The position numbers were made by a program, and so were the translations under genes. From assembly GCA_037144355.1 (NCBI GenBank), contig JBAWWY010000004.1, positions 1 to 64,000 on the forward strand: a DNA stretch of 64,000 nucleotides, in the 5' to 3' direction. Source of the stretch: JBAWWY01 sp037144355. GTDB lineage: Bacteria; Bacillota; Clostridia; Peptostreptococcales; Anaerovoracaceae. This document shows positions 24,184 to 33,310 of the stretch, piece by piece (within the stretch, counting starts at the first letter, position 1; the number at the start of each line of letters is the position of its first letter). The notes under the pieces were generated by a model, which had not been told where the DNA came from, did not search any database, and was given only the letters and a program-made list of their open reading frames with translations.

Positions 24184-24798
24184 TTATTTATTTTCTATTT
24201 TCGATATCATTTCATCCAGTGTCAATAATCTTGCAAATGCAAAACCAAAGTTGCCGAAAGATCCCTGCTCCTGTTCTTCGGTGAATGCCGCCGTTGACTC
24301 AAAAGGAACAAAAACATTAAAATCACGATAAAAAGCATCTCTGATTGTTGATTCTACACATATGTTTGTGGCAATACCACATACAATCAGCTGATTTACA
24401 TTTAGACTTCTTAGAACCTCGTCAAGCTGGGTATTGTAAAATCCACTGAACCTGTGCTTCTTTACAATTATGTCGGAAGAAACTGGAGTCAACTCGGATA
24501 TTATTTCCTGGTCGAAAGTGCCTTCAAAACAATGGCCAAGTTGCATGATTGGTGGGAATACATTAGCTATCATACCTGCGTCTAAGCCATCAGGCCTATG
24601 AGTATGCATAAGATAAATGACAGGTATGCTGTTTTCAATACAAACGGATTTCAATTTCTTTATTGGATCAATGACTTTCAGCGTCCTGCTGCAATCCAAA
24701 CCCATTTTTGGCAAGGATCCTTCTGGGTGCATAAAGCCATTTTGCATATCAATTATTAACAGGGCAGAGTTTTCTTTTACAAAACCTAAATTATTCAC
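24184..24798 (-). CDS. isochorismatase-like cysteine hydrolase
   Basis: This 204-aa protein belongs to the isochorismatase-like hydrolase superfamily (nicotinamidase, ureidoacrylate and N-carbamoyl amidohydrolases). The catalytic triad is visible: Asp in LLIIDMQNGF, Lys in VKKHRFSGFYNT and Cys in CGIATNICVESTIRDA. AGAGGTGAT lies upstream of the GTG at 24798, so I prefer this start over the TTG at 24819. The substrate is unknown; nicotinamidase is possible, but the metal-binding histidines typical of PncA are not evident. Confidence 0.85.
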   Translation of the reverse strand: MNNLGFVKENSALLIIDMQNGFMHPEGSLPKMGLDCSRTLKVIDPIKKLKSVCIENSIPVIYLMHTHRPDGLDAGMIANVFPPIMQLGHCFEGTFDQEIISELTPVSSDIIVKKHRFSGFYNTQLDEVLRSLNVNQLIVCGIATNICVESTIRDAFYRDFNVFVPFESTAAFTEEQEQGSFGNFGFAFARLLTLDEMISKIENK

Positions 24799-24991
24799 GA
24801 TTATCACCTCTTTCAACAATATAACACTGCTATTATATTATTTATTGGAGCTATTAACAACCTAAATGAAGTACTGAGGGAAATGTTTTTATTTGCGCTT
24901 TAATGGTTGTCAAAGTATAATTATTTTGGAATATATATATCACGCTGAAAAGCAGTAAATACCTTTCTTGCATAGGAAAAGGAGAGATTCA

Positions 24992-26005
24992 ATGGCGACA
25001 AATATTTTTTATTTTATCTCAAGCAAGGGAACTATTGAAACATTGGGGAGCTTTGAAGAAGCTTTAAAATTCAGGGGCAAGGATGGATATCTGTGGCTCT
25101 CTTATTATAGGCCAAGCAGAGAGGACTTATCAGTGCTCGAGACCAATTTTGATATCAACAAATTAACCATAGAAGATTGTCTGGATGACGAGCAGCTGCC
25201 AAAAGTCGATGACAATAAGAATTATTCCCATGTTATTTTCAATAATTTCACATATAGTGATAGATTTTTTGATATTGACGAAAAGCATTTAATAATTGGA
25301 GACAAATTCCTCATAACCGTGTTGAACCATAAGAGCGATACAGATGAGGGTTTTATAGAAGAATTCTACAATCTCTTTGAGTTGTATATAAAAGATGTAG
25401 CAAAGGGTCCAGCATTCGGATTGCATATTTTAATAGATTATCTTGTTGATCAGAAATTCACGGAGTTGGAAAGAATCTCAGAAGAGCTGCTGGAACTTGA
25501 AAATTCAATTCTCGAGGAATCCATTGATGTAGATCCTAATAAAATTCAAAAAATACGAAAAGATATGAACAAAGTTAGAAAAAGCATTTTTTTCGAAAGG
25601 GAAAGTCTTCTTAAGATTATCAGGGGAGATATCAGCTTTATTCCTGAGGAAGCGATTATTCATTATCGGGATGTCTACGACCATTTGAACAAATATTTCG
25701 GAATGATTGAAAGCAATCGAGAAATGGAAGTGAATCTGGTCAATATCAATCTGGCTTTGATAAACAACAAGATGGCACTGGCATCAAATCAAACAAATAA
25801 GTCGGTAAGAAGGCTGACATTGATAACAACCATATTTATGCCGCTTACATTGATAGTTGGATTCTTTGGAATGTCGGAATATACCATGATGACAGAAAAA
25901 TTTACTTGGCAGATCGCGTATCCTGTTCTTGTGGCCATAATGACTATTATTGGATTTGGGAGTTTGAGCTTGATCAAATGGCTTGCACGAAACGACAATA
26001 AATAA
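24992..26005 (+). CDS. CorA-family divalent cation transporter with altered GMN motif
   Basis: This 337-aa protein has the CorA layout: a large N-terminal cytoplasmic domain with long helices (1-270) and two C-terminal transmembrane helices. CorA channels form pentamers that pass Mg2+, Co2+ or Ni2+. The selectivity signature at the end of the first helix, normally YGMN, here reads FFGMSEYTMM, so the key asparagine is replaced by serine. This makes Mg2+ transport uncertain and a different ion or function possible. The ATG at 24992 follows AAGGAGAG. The gene stands alone, divergent from the cysteine hydrolase. Confidence 0.85.
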   Translation: MATNIFYFISSKGTIETLGSFEEALKFRGKDGYLWLSYYRPSREDLSVLETNFDINKLTIEDCLDDEQLPKVDDNKNYSHVIFNNFTYSDRFFDIDEKHLIIGDKFLITVLNHKSDTDEGFIEEFYNLFELYIKDVAKGPAFGLHILIDYLVDQKFTELERISEELLELENSILEESIDVDPNKIQKIRKDMNKVRKSIFFERESLLKIIRGDISFIPEEAIIHYRDVYDHLNKYFGMIESNREMEVNLVNINLALINNKMALASNQTNKSVRRLTLITTIFMPLTLIVGFFGMSEYTMMTEKFTWQIAYPVLVAIMTIIGFGSLSLIKWLARNDNK

Positions 26006-26078
26006 ATCATAAATGAAACTTTTTCTGTTATGGGTAGGTCTAAAGCTTAGATATACTTTTTAATTGGAGGTGAATTTA

Positions 26079-27008
26079 ATGAAAAGACTTATTGTTGCAG
26101 TTTTAATATTATCAACTATTTCCATATTGTCAGCATGTGGCGGGACAAGCACACAGGAAGGCCAGAATGTTTCCAAGGGCGGATCCGTTGGTGCGCCTGC
26201 AGTAGACAATGGATTGGTTCAAGAAAGCCCCAGTTTGAATGACTCGAGTACTGTAAATGGCTTAGCCCCATTGGACAACAATGGATTTGCCGTGTCCAGC
26301 GGACAGAAAATTATTTTCAATGCGGATATCGCCCTTGAGACTACCAACTTCAGCAAAGCGATTAGCGATCTTAAAACTTTGGTTTCCGGATACAATGGCT
26401 ATATTGCAAGTTCCAACATTACAGGAAGCCAGATTGATAGAAACAACCTAAGAAGCGCATCATTTACAATCAAGATTCCGCAAGTTTCTTTTGACAGTTC
26501 AAAAGAAAAAATTGAAGCTTTAGGAAACTTGACCAGCTCGAATTCTTCAAGCCAGGATATCACCAAGCAGTTCGTCGATACAGAAGCCAGAATAAAGACG
26601 CTTAAGGTCGAAGAGGAAAGATTGTTGGTATTGCTAGGCAAAGCTATAAAACTTGAAGATGTAATAACCCTGGAATCCAGACTATCGGAAATCAGATTGG
26701 AAATAGAAAGTTATACTGGCAGTTTAAACGAAATGAAAGCACAAACTGATTATGGGACAATAAATGTATATATAAGCGAAGTGAAAGAACTCACTTTACA
26801 AGAGAATGGTTTCCTAAATAATATAGTTTCAGCTTTCAAAGGATCGTTTTCAAGTCTTATTATTGCAATTGAAGGTGGGATTATTGGACTGATATATGTG
26901 ATACCGTATTTAATCATTATCGCCATAATTATCATAGCAGTGAAGAAAAGCGGGATTGGCAAAAATGTCAAGTTTAGAAAAGAAAAGAACGGCAAAGAAA
27001 AGGAATAA
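26079..27008 (+). CDS. DUF4349 lipoprotein
   Basis: This 309-aa protein starts with a lipoprotein signal peptide ending ILSAC, so Cys about 20 should be lipidated. A low-complexity Ser/Gly/Asn linker follows, then the DUF4349 domain (about 70-245) with FNADIALETTNFSKA, a central coiled coil around VDTEARIKTLKVEEERLL, and a C-terminal transmembrane helix (about 265-290) followed by a basic tail. The protein is therefore anchored at both ends. GGAGGTG precedes the ATG at 26079. Function is unknown. Confidence 0.85.
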   Translation: MKRLIVAVLILSTISILSACGGTSTQEGQNVSKGGSVGAPAVDNGLVQESPSLNDSSTVNGLAPLDNNGFAVSSGQKIIFNADIALETTNFSKAISDLKTLVSGYNGYIASSNITGSQIDRNNLRSASFTIKIPQVSFDSSKEKIEALGNLTSSNSSSQDITKQFVDTEARIKTLKVEEERLLVLLGKAIKLEDVITLESRLSEIRLEIESYTGSLNEMKAQTDYGTINVYISEVKELTLQENGFLNNIVSAFKGSFSSLIIAIEGGIIGLIYVIPYLIIIAIIIIAVKKSGIGKNVKFRKEKNGKEKE

Positions 27009-27074
27009 ATAGATTTAACTAAAAAAAACCAAGAACAAATTTCTAAAAATTGATAATGATTTATAACAATATTA

Positions 27075-27122
27075 AAAGAGCTTGATCTTCAGATATTCAT
27101 ATACCTGATTATCAAGCTCTTT
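27075..27122. terminator. bidirectional terminator
   Basis: AAAGAGCTTGAT (27075-27086) pairs perfectly with ATCAAGCTCTTT (27111-27122), with a 24-nt loop. It sits between the convergent DUF4349 and HD-domain genes. Confidence 0.8.
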
Positions 27123-27138
27123 GCTTTTAATTTTAGCG

Positions 27139-27711
27139 CTATAAAAGGCTTTGATTTAATGAATTGAGTTCGGCTTCCCGCACCCTCATACCCACGATTA
27201 GATTGTCAATATGTTCTTCCAAGGTTATCCCAAGATCCATAGCTGCAATTCCAGCATTTTCTCGGTTTATTGCTCTAGCGAAAGCTTTATCTTTAAATTT
27301 TTTCATTACAGATTTTACCTGCATGTCTTCAAAACCTTTTGGACTTCTAACTAAAGCACAGGCCACCATGAATCCACACATTTCATCTGCGGCATAAAGA
27401 ACTTTCGCTTCCCTGGTTGATCTTTCGGCTTCCGTGGCGTGGGACTGGATTGAATCTATGAAGACTTGGTCATAGCCATTGTCACTCAATATTTTTACGG
27501 ATGCAAGTGGATGTGTATCGGGAAACTCTTCATAATCCACATCGTGGAGCAATCCAATGGCTGCCCAGCGATCCTGATCCTCCCCGTAAATCCTTGCATA
27601 GGTCAACATCCCGGCTTCCACCGCTAGGCAATGCTTGATCAATCTTTCAGATTTGACATGCTGGCTAAGCAATTCCCAAGCCTTTTGTCTTTGATTCCAA
27701 TTATCACTCAT
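27139..27711 (-). CDS. HD-domain phosphohydrolase-like protein
   Basis: This 190-aa protein is made of one HD domain. The metal-binding residues are visible as H in RLIKHCLAVE, HD in IGLLHDVDYEEFPDTHP and the later D in LYAADEMCGF. It belongs to the HDIG/HDOD-like hydrolase group often called metal-dependent phosphohydrolases. GAGGTG fits the ATG at 27711 better than the one at 27732. The substrate is unknown, probably a nucleotide. Confidence 0.82.
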   Translation of the reverse strand: MSDNWNQRQKAWELLSQHVKSERLIKHCLAVEAGMLTYARIYGEDQDRWAAIGLLHDVDYEEFPDTHPLASVKILSDNGYDQVFIDSIQSHATEAERSTREAKVLYAADEMCGFMVACALVRSPKGFEDMQVKSVMKKFKDKAFARAINRENAGIAAMDLGITLEEHIDNLIVGMRVREAELNSLNQSLL

Positions 27712-27783
27712 TTGGCAATTCACCTCATTCAATTTGATATTTGAAGTATATCTTTATCATAATAAAATATCAATGGGACATAT

Positions 27784-27791
27784 GCTATAAT
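27784..27791 (+). promoter_or_regulatory. extended -10 promoter for the DUF1003 gene
   Basis: TGCTATAAT is an extended -10 element with a full TATAAT at 27786-27791. No good -35 is seen. It lies 79 bp upstream of the DUF1003 start. Confidence 0.5.
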
Positions 27792-27869
27792 ATATTTGCA
27801 ATATTCAAGGGAAATTAATACGAAATCGAGAGACAGAGGGGAAATATATAACTTTTAGGAGGGAAAACC

Positions 27870-28391
27870 ATGGCAGAAAAATTGACAAAAGCTGAGTTCG
27901 TCAGCTTGATACTTGAAGAGGATATGGACATTATTCAAGATGATGAGGAAATGATACATATGCTTTTAGACAAGACTGTAGCCAAGAATATCAACGAGGC
28001 ACATCAGGAAACTTTATCATTTGGGGCGAGAGTCTCTGATGGAGTGGCCAGGGTAGCTGGAAGCTGGGCATTCATAATTTCGTTTTGCTCTGTTTTGGCT
28101 ATTTGGATAATAATAAACGTAGTATTAATTTCCAAGCCATTTGATCCATTCCCATTCATATTGCTAAATCTGGTTCTTTCATGCATTGCGGCCCTTCAGG
28201 CTCCAGTTATAATGATGAGTCAGAATAGACAGGAACAAAAGGACAGAATCCGTGCAGCAAACGATTACAAGGTGAATTTAAAATCAGAACTTATAGTAGA
28301 GGACCTTCATGCGAAACTCGATAGATTGATTATAAATCATGAACTGATAATTGCCAGATTAGATGCAATAGACAAAGGCAAAACTTCCTAG
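27870..28391 (+). CDS. DUF1003 membrane protein
   Basis: This 173-aa protein belongs to the DUF1003 family. It has a helical N-terminal part, two transmembrane helices (about 66-88 and 95-112) separated by the typical PFDPFPFILLNLVLS loop, and the conserved MSQNRQEQKDRIRAANDYKVN stretch in two joined motifs, followed by a C-terminal coiled coil. The function of the family is not established. GGAGGG precedes the ATG. The gene is monocistronic. Confidence 0.9.
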   Translation: MAEKLTKAEFVSLILEEDMDIIQDDEEMIHMLLDKTVAKNINEAHQETLSFGARVSDGVARVAGSWAFIISFCSVLAIWIIINVVLISKPFDPFPFILLNLVLSCIAALQAPVIMMSQNRQEQKDRIRAANDYKVNLKSELIVEDLHAKLDRLIINHELIIARLDAIDKGKTS

Positions 28392-28396
28392 ATATC

Positions 28397-28416
28397 GCAT
28401 CGTTAATTAACGATGC
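28397..28416. repeat. 20-bp perfect palindrome
   Basis: GCATCGTTAATTAACGATGC is fully self-complementary and begins 5 bp after the DUF1003 stop codon. In RNA it gives an 8-bp stem with an AAUU loop but has no following T tract. Confidence 0.85.
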
Positions 28417-28431
28417 TAAGAACAAAAAAAT

Positions 28432-28478
28432 TTCAGCCACTTACAAACTCCTTGTAAGGAGCTTGAAACTTGGCTGAA
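28432..28478. repeat. two-tier hairpin
   Basis: TTCAGCCA (28432-28439) pairs with TGGCTGAA (28471-28478), enclosing CTCCTT/AAGGAG (28448-28461). It follows the palindrome at 28397 and may protect or end the DUF1003 transcript. Confidence 0.65.
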
Positions 28479-28504
28479 TATCAAAAAATTAGAGGAGATC
28501 AAAA

Positions 28505-28533
28505 TAAAAACACCTCATCCTAAGATGGGCGTT
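28505..28533 (-). terminator. possible terminator of the nucleotidase-like gene
   Basis: On the minus strand a short GC-rich hairpin (CCCATC-TTAG-GATGAG) is followed by GTGTTTTTATTTTG. The stem has one mismatch, so the call is tentative. Confidence 0.4.
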
Positions 28534-28536
28534 GGG

Positions 28537-29124
28537 CTACGCGAATTTTAGTTCGTCAAATTGTAAAGAAAGCACATTGATATAGTTTTCTATTTGATAC
28601 CAATATTTAATCCTCTTTACATTTACTGGTAGTGGGCCTTTGTTGTAACTGCAGTCAATTAGTAAAACATCAAATCCTGATTCGGCTAGTTGAACCGCAT
28701 TGTCATATCGGTCCTCAATAAAAATATCGCAATTTAGTTCATTGGCTCTTTTAACTTTGTTATGCGTCCCAAGCAAAGAGATTGAATCCATTGGTATTTT
28801 ATGCTTTGCCAGCCAATCCGTACTTACCGACCTCATTTTCTCTTCCCGGGCAGTCACGAAGTGAATTTGATGGTGAGCATACAAGTTGCTGATTACTTTT
28901 CCCGCCCCAAGTCTCATCTTGGATTCTGTATGTAAAAGCCTTCCAAATAGGTTATAAAATTCATTATAATGGCTTTCTTCAACGCCATATACCTGATGAA
29001 TTTCGTAAACGTTAATTTCCTTTGGTTTTACATTCGCTTTAAAATATTCGTTAGCCCTTTGCAACCAGTAAAATGGTTCTGTCACCGTTCCATCAATATC
29101 AATACATAAATTTAAGCTTCTCAT
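28537..29124 (-). CDS. HAD-superfamily 5'(3')-nucleotidase-like protein
   Basis: This 195-aa protein belongs to the HAD hydrolases of the deoxyribonucleotidase/YqfW group. HAD motif I is CIDIDGTVTEP at residues 7-17 with nucleophile D9 and D11, motif II is the threonine in HFVTAREE, and motif IV is IFIEDRYDNAV. This suggests phosphatase activity on nucleotides or related phosphomonoesters. GAGGTAAG lies upstream of the ATG. The substrate cannot be assigned from sequence. Confidence 0.82.
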   Translation of the reverse strand: MRSLNLCIDIDGTVTEPFYWLQRANEYFKANVKPKEINVYEIHQVYGVEESHYNEFYNLFGRLLHTESKMRLGAGKVISNLYAHHQIHFVTAREEKMRSVSTDWLAKHKIPMDSISLLGTHNKVKRANELNCDIFIEDRYDNAVQLAESGFDVLLIDCSYNKGPLPVNVKRIKYWYQIENYINVLSLQFDELKFA

Positions 29125-29241
29125 CCGCTTACCTCCTTATCATCATTTTCATCTTGATTATAATTCGTGGAGATTAAGGAAATATTAAGAGGATGTAAAA
29201 CTTGTGTAAATTAATTCAATCGTAAAGTTGGAGAAAGATAC

Positions 29242-30525
29242 TTAGGAATTGGCTTTACGAAGCATGATTTCCAAGATGATGCGGTCGGCTTCCGAAGTTC
29301 CCAAATTCCCAATCGAGCACATATTCAATATTGTCATATCGGGATCATCTTCAATGATTCCGTCCGTTGATTGGATACATACACCTTCCATGGCAATGAT
29401 TGCCGATTGGATGGCAGCGTTTGTGCAAGTGGCAACCTTCAATGCGCAACCTAGTTTTGCCCCATCGCATAGCATGCCTGTTATGTTCCCCATCATATTC
29501 TGAATAGAGGATTTTATCTCGGGTAATCCTCCGCCAAGCAGATAAGCAATACCGCAGCTGGCACCGGTTGCAGAAATCGTCACCCCACAAAGGGCAGATA
29601 AACGCCCGAACTTGGACTTTATGTAAATAGTTATTAAATTGCTTAAAGTTACAGCTCTGATAATCTGCTCGGAAGAAGCCTGAATTTTTTCTCCAATTGC
29701 AACAACCGGCAAAGTGGCTGAAATACCTTGGTTTCCACTCCCCGTATTGCTCATCGCGGGAAGATTGCTCCCGGCCATCCTAGCATCGGAAGCCGCAGAA
29801 GTCATGGCCATGGCATAAGTGGAAAAATCGATTTCTCTTTGGCCCAAAGATGGCTTGCTCAATATTTTCCCAACCATCAAGCCATATTCTCCGCTCAAAC
29901 CTTCCAAAGCTATATTCGTATTCAGCCGGATGCTTTCCTTTATTATGGATAATTCATCAAGTTTGACTTCGCTAATAAACTTCCAAATCGTTGGCAAACT
30001 CAAAATCGGGTATGTGTCATCAATAAATTTGCATTTTTTATTTATAATATTATCTATATTTTTTCTTTCTCCATTGACTTCTATCAAGGTTATATTTGTA
30101 TGGATATCCTCAATTACAACCCTGGATACTGTTTGGGAATTTTCAACAATGACTTCAATATAAAGCTTTTTATCGGTTTCGGCTTTTTTCACTCGAACGA
30201 TTCCATCGTTAATCAAGGTCTTTGCTCTTTGCACATCGTAGACAGTAATACCTGACAAAAGTTCCATTCTTTTCTCAATATCTTCAGCTAAGCTCCCAAG
30301 TGCTGCGGCAAGATTGATTCCAGACCCACCTGCGCCGGGGATGTTCACAGCCAAGGCGTTTTTAAGGACATTTCCACTGGCAAGGACATCGATGGATAAT
30401 ATTTTCTCCCCACACAGATATTTTGTGGCTACCGCAGCAGCATAGGCAATAGCAATAGGTTCTGTGCATCCAAGCGCCACAACAAGTTCCTTTTCCAGAA
30501 TATTAAGTATCTCTTTGTTTTCCAT
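29242..30525 (-). CDS. CyuA/YhaM-family L-cysteine desulfidase-like Fe-S enzyme
   Basis: This 427-aa protein belongs to the UPF0597/serine dehydratase alpha family, whose characterised members split L-cysteine into pyruvate, ammonia and sulfide using a [4Fe-4S] cluster. The N-terminal LVVALGCTEPIAIAYAAAVA signature carries one likely cluster cysteine (C19). The C-terminal region has LCGVTISATGASCGIAYLLGGG and CDGAKLGCALKVATC. The size is normal. No cysteine transporter or regulator is adjacent. L-serine or another amino acid is an alternative substrate. Confidence 0.85.
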   Translation of the reverse strand: MENKEILNILEKELVVALGCTEPIAIAYAAAVATKYLCGEKILSIDVLASGNVLKNALAVNIPGAGGSGINLAAALGSLAEDIEKRMELLSGITVYDVQRAKTLINDGIVRVKKAETDKKLYIEVIVENSQTVSRVVIEDIHTNITLIEVNGERKNIDNIINKKCKFIDDTYPILSLPTIWKFISEVKLDELSIIKESIRLNTNIALEGLSGEYGLMVGKILSKPSLGQREIDFSTYAMAMTSAASDARMAGSNLPAMSNTGSGNQGISATLPVVAIGEKIQASSEQIIRAVTLSNLITIYIKSKFGRLSALCGVTISATGASCGIAYLLGGGLPEIKSSIQNMMGNITGMLCDGAKLGCALKVATCTNAAIQSAIIAMEGVCIQSTDGIIEDDPDMTILNMCSIGNLGTSEADRIILEIMLRKANS

Positions 30526-30648
30526 GGTTACACCTCAAATTAGTAAAATATTTTCCCAGCATTATTGAGGAAATTATATTGTTTGTAAAAGCTATTGTCA
30601 AATATTGGAGAGGTATACAGATTTGCATATTTTGATAAATGGATATTA

Positions 30649-30657
30649 TGTTATAAT
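30649..30657 (+). promoter_or_regulatory. extended -10 promoter of the two-component operon
   Basis: TGTTATAAT is an extended -10 element at 30649-30657. A TTGATA at 30632 is only 14 bp away, so the -35 contribution is doubtful. Confidence 0.5.
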
Positions 30658-30687
30658 GAAGAAAATTCGCAAAGGAGGTAAATAACT

Positions 30688-31380
30688 TTGGGGAATGGAA
30701 AAATTCTAATAGTAGATGATGATAAGAATATTTGCAAGTTGATTGAAATCTACTTGAACCACGAGGGATATGAGACTGTTTGCTGCCATGATGGGAGCGC
30801 TGCACTGGATATTGTCAAAGAGGGGAATTACGATTTGGTACTTTTGGATTTGATGATACCAATAATAAATGGAAGTGAAGTATGCAGGATTATAAAGGCT
30901 GAAATGGATATCCCTATAATAATGGTAACAGCCCGCGACCTCGTTGATGATAAAGTGAATGGCTTCAATGCTGGAGCAGACGATTATATAGTTAAACCTT
31001 TTGAACCAAAAGAATTGGTTGCGAGGGTAAAGGCAAGGCTTAAGCCTCACTCTTCAACAACTGAGGAAAATACTTCCGGAGTTTTGTCTATAGACAATCT
31101 CTGGGTGAATATTGATAAATATGAGGTTAAAATAAATGGTGAACTTGTTTCTTTGAAACCAAAAGAAATTCAACTGCTTCACTACTTGCTTGCTAACAAA
31201 AATATAGTTTTCAATAGGGACCAGCTTTTACAGAAGGTTTGGGATTATGCGTATTCCGGAGAAACAAGGACCGTAGATGTGCATATTAAAAGATTGAGAG
31301 ACAAGCTTGGAAACTCATCTGAAAAATGGGAGCTTAAGACCATTTGGGGAGTTGGATACAAATTCGAGGTTAAAGAATGA
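30688..31380 (+). CDS. OmpR/PhoB-family response regulator
   Basis: This 230-aa regulator has a receiver domain (1-120) with acidic IVDDDKN, phospho-acceptor D54 in LVLLDLMIP and lysine in DDYIVKPF, and a winged-helix output domain (about 130-228) with LKPKEIQLLHYL and RTVDVHIKRLRDKLG. Translation starts at TTG 30688 behind a strong AAAGGAGGT. It overlaps the kinase gene by 4 bp. The TTWACA direct repeats with 11-bp spacing downstream of the kinase gene (32797-32813) look like a site for this class of regulator. Confidence 0.9.
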   Translation: MGNGKILIVDDDKNICKLIEIYLNHEGYETVCCHDGSAALDIVKEGNYDLVLLDLMIPIINGSEVCRIIKAEMDIPIIMVTARDLVDDKVNGFNAGADDYIVKPFEPKELVARVKARLKPHSSTTEENTSGVLSIDNLWVNIDKYEVKINGELVSLKPKEIQLLHYLLANKNIVFNRDQLLQKVWDYAYSGETRTVDVHIKRLRDKLGNSSEKWELKTIWGVGYKFEVKE

Positions 31381-32783
31381 AATTCAAGACGATTTTCTCA
31401 CGACTTTTATTGACATACATGCTCGTTACTATAATCGCTATTTTCGTTTTGTCAGCATTGATATCGTTCGCCTACCAAAACTATATTTTTGACGAAAAGA
31501 GAAAAAGTCTGGAAAGTGTGGCAAATAAGATTACTTCTATGACTATCGACTATTATGGCGGAAAGGTCAAGATCGACGAATTGGATGCTGCTATCAATGC
31601 AATGAGCTATATTAGCAATTCAATGGTTTATGTTCTAAAGATTGATCCAGCAAAATTCGATATAAATGATCTTCAACTTAAAGGCCTCCAGGATGCCATA
31701 TCAGCTTCCGAAATGAAAAAGATATTATCCGGAGATAAAATATATGAAAAGAAGAACTATTCAAAAGATTTTCAAACCTATGTTTTATTGTCTGGGCAAC
31801 CGCTTGAAATAGCAGGAAAAATAGAAGGGGCAGTACTAGTTTTCTGCCCAGAAAACAAGATAAAGGGATATATTGAACAGATGAATCTGAAAATATTAGC
31901 ATCCGCTTTACTAGTTTTCCTATTATGCTCGCCATTGATTTATTTCAACGCAAGAAAAATTTCCAAACCGATAAAAATCATGGACAACGCTCTTAGAAAA
32001 ATTGCATTTGGTGAAAAAATTAAAAAGGAACCAATCAAATCAGATGATGAGATAGGAAGACTTTCCCAGTCTTTTTGGGATATGCAGGGACAGCTGGAAA
32101 AGACAGAAACCATTAGACGGGATTTGATAGCAAATATTTCCCATGAATTAAGGACGCCTCTGACTTCCATGAACGGCTTCGTGCAAGGAATGATTGATGG
32201 GGTTATTCCAAAGGAGAATTATTCTCTATATCTAGGCCTGATAATGGAAGAAAATCAGAGATTGATTAGCCTGACCTCGGAGATATTGGAATTGGCCAAA
32301 ATCCAAGGAGGCTCAATTAAATTGAATATGGAAAATATACCTGTACTGGGGATTATTACAAAGGTTGTTTCTGGTATGGAGCCTATGGCATTTAAAAACA
32401 ATGTTTCAATAAAAATTGATTTTGACGAAGAAATATCTATTTTTGCAGATGTTGAGAGACTGACACAAATCCTTATCAATATCCTTTCAAACGCTCTCAA
32501 ATATTCCAGCCCAGGTGGAGAAATCCATATCTCCGCCAATGGGGAAAATGAATGGGTCAAAATTATGGTCATGGATAATGGGATTGGAATAGCAGCTGAA
32601 GACTTGCCGTTTATTTTCGATAAATTCTACCAGGCTGACAAATCCAGAAGTGCTGGGAATGATGGCAGTGGCCTGGGTCTCAATATTGCAAAGAACCTGG
32701 TTGAAATTCAGGGAGGAAAGCTAACCGCTGAAAGCAAACTGGGAGAGGGTACAATAATAAGCTTGATAATACCAAAAGCCTGA
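31377..32783 (+). CDS. PhoR-like sensor histidine kinase
   Basis: This 468-aa kinase has two transmembrane helices (about 8-32 and 165-187) flanking an extracellular sensor of about 130 aa, then HAMP (about 188-240), HisKA with H256 in NISHELRTPLTSM, and HATPase with NILSNALKYS, DNGIGIA and GSGLGLNIAKNL. It overlaps the upstream regulator at ATGA and is its obvious partner. The extracellular domain does not match a ligand-binding family I can name. The two exported proteins directly downstream may be its targets or co-sensors. Confidence 0.9.
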   Translation: MKFKTIFSRLLLTYMLVTIIAIFVLSALISFAYQNYIFDEKRKSLESVANKITSMTIDYYGGKVKIDELDAAINAMSYISNSMVYVLKIDPAKFDINDLQLKGLQDAISASEMKKILSGDKIYEKKNYSKDFQTYVLLSGQPLEIAGKIEGAVLVFCPENKIKGYIEQMNLKILASALLVFLLCSPLIYFNARKISKPIKIMDNALRKIAFGEKIKKEPIKSDDEIGRLSQSFWDMQGQLEKTETIRRDLIANISHELRTPLTSMNGFVQGMIDGVIPKENYSLYLGLIMEENQRLISLTSEILELAKIQGGSIKLNMENIPVLGIITKVVSGMEPMAFKNNVSIKIDFDEEISIFADVERLTQILINILSNALKYSSPGGEIHISANGENEWVKIMVMDNGIGIAAEDLPFIFDKFYQADKSRSAGNDGSGLGLNIAKNLVEIQGGKLTAESKLGEGTIISLIIPKA

Positions 32784-32796
32784 TATTTTATAAATG

Positions 32797-32813
32797 TTTA
32801 CAATTTGTTAACA
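32797..32813 (+). promoter_or_regulatory. candidate response-regulator binding site
   Basis: TTTACA (32797-32802) and TTAACA (32808-32813) form a direct repeat with an 11-bp period, the spacing typical of PhoB/PhoP-family sites. Another TTAACA is at 32837-32842. They lie between the kinase gene and the small lipoprotein gene. Confidence 0.5.
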
Positions 32814-32910
32814 TTTTATAAAAATACAGTTCATATTTAACATCTATATTGTAGGTGTAGAGAAAATTCCAGTTGCTATTAATCTTTGGAAAAAGAAAAG
32901 AGGTGAAGGA

Positions 32911-33288
32911 GTGAACAGATCAAGAACATTTTTTTCTCTATTATTGTGCTTATGCTTGTTTCTATTAACGTCTTGCACGGGTACAACATCATCTGATTCT
33001 GAAAATCAAACATCTGGGAATACCAATGAAGTTTCAAATGAAGCGACGGCAGGAAATCATCAAAGTGTCGCAAATCAAACAAGCCAACAAGTAACAACCA
33101 ATTTAACGAATGGCTCCGTCGCCAACACGCAAGATTCTGTGACGGTTATCGCCAAATCAAACAATACAGTTTCAGATGTAGAAAAACAGACGGTGTTGAA
33201 CCAGTTGGGACATGAAATGGATAGTTTGCTAAATACAGTTAATGATAAAAACTTGGATGAAGTTCAGGAATCAGACCTGAGTTTCTAA
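32911..33288 (+). CDS. small Ser/Thr/Asn-rich lipoprotein
   Basis: This 125-aa protein has a lipoprotein signal peptide ending LLTSC (Cys about 22), then a low-complexity polar linker rich in Ser, Thr, Asn and Gln, and a short C-terminal helical segment (about 90-120). It starts at GTG 32911 behind GAGGTGAAGGAG. I do not recognise a family. It lies between the two-component system and the helical secreted protein, and the three form a likely regulatory unit at the membrane. Confidence 0.75.
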   Translation: MNRSRTFFSLLLCLCLFLLTSCTGTTSSDSENQTSGNTNEVSNEATAGNHQSVANQTSQQVTTNLTNGSVANTQDSVTVIAKSNNTVSDVEKQTVLNQLGHEMDSLLNTVNDKNLDEVQESDLSF

Positions 33289-33310
33289 ATATAAAAAAGG
33301 AGATAAAGAA

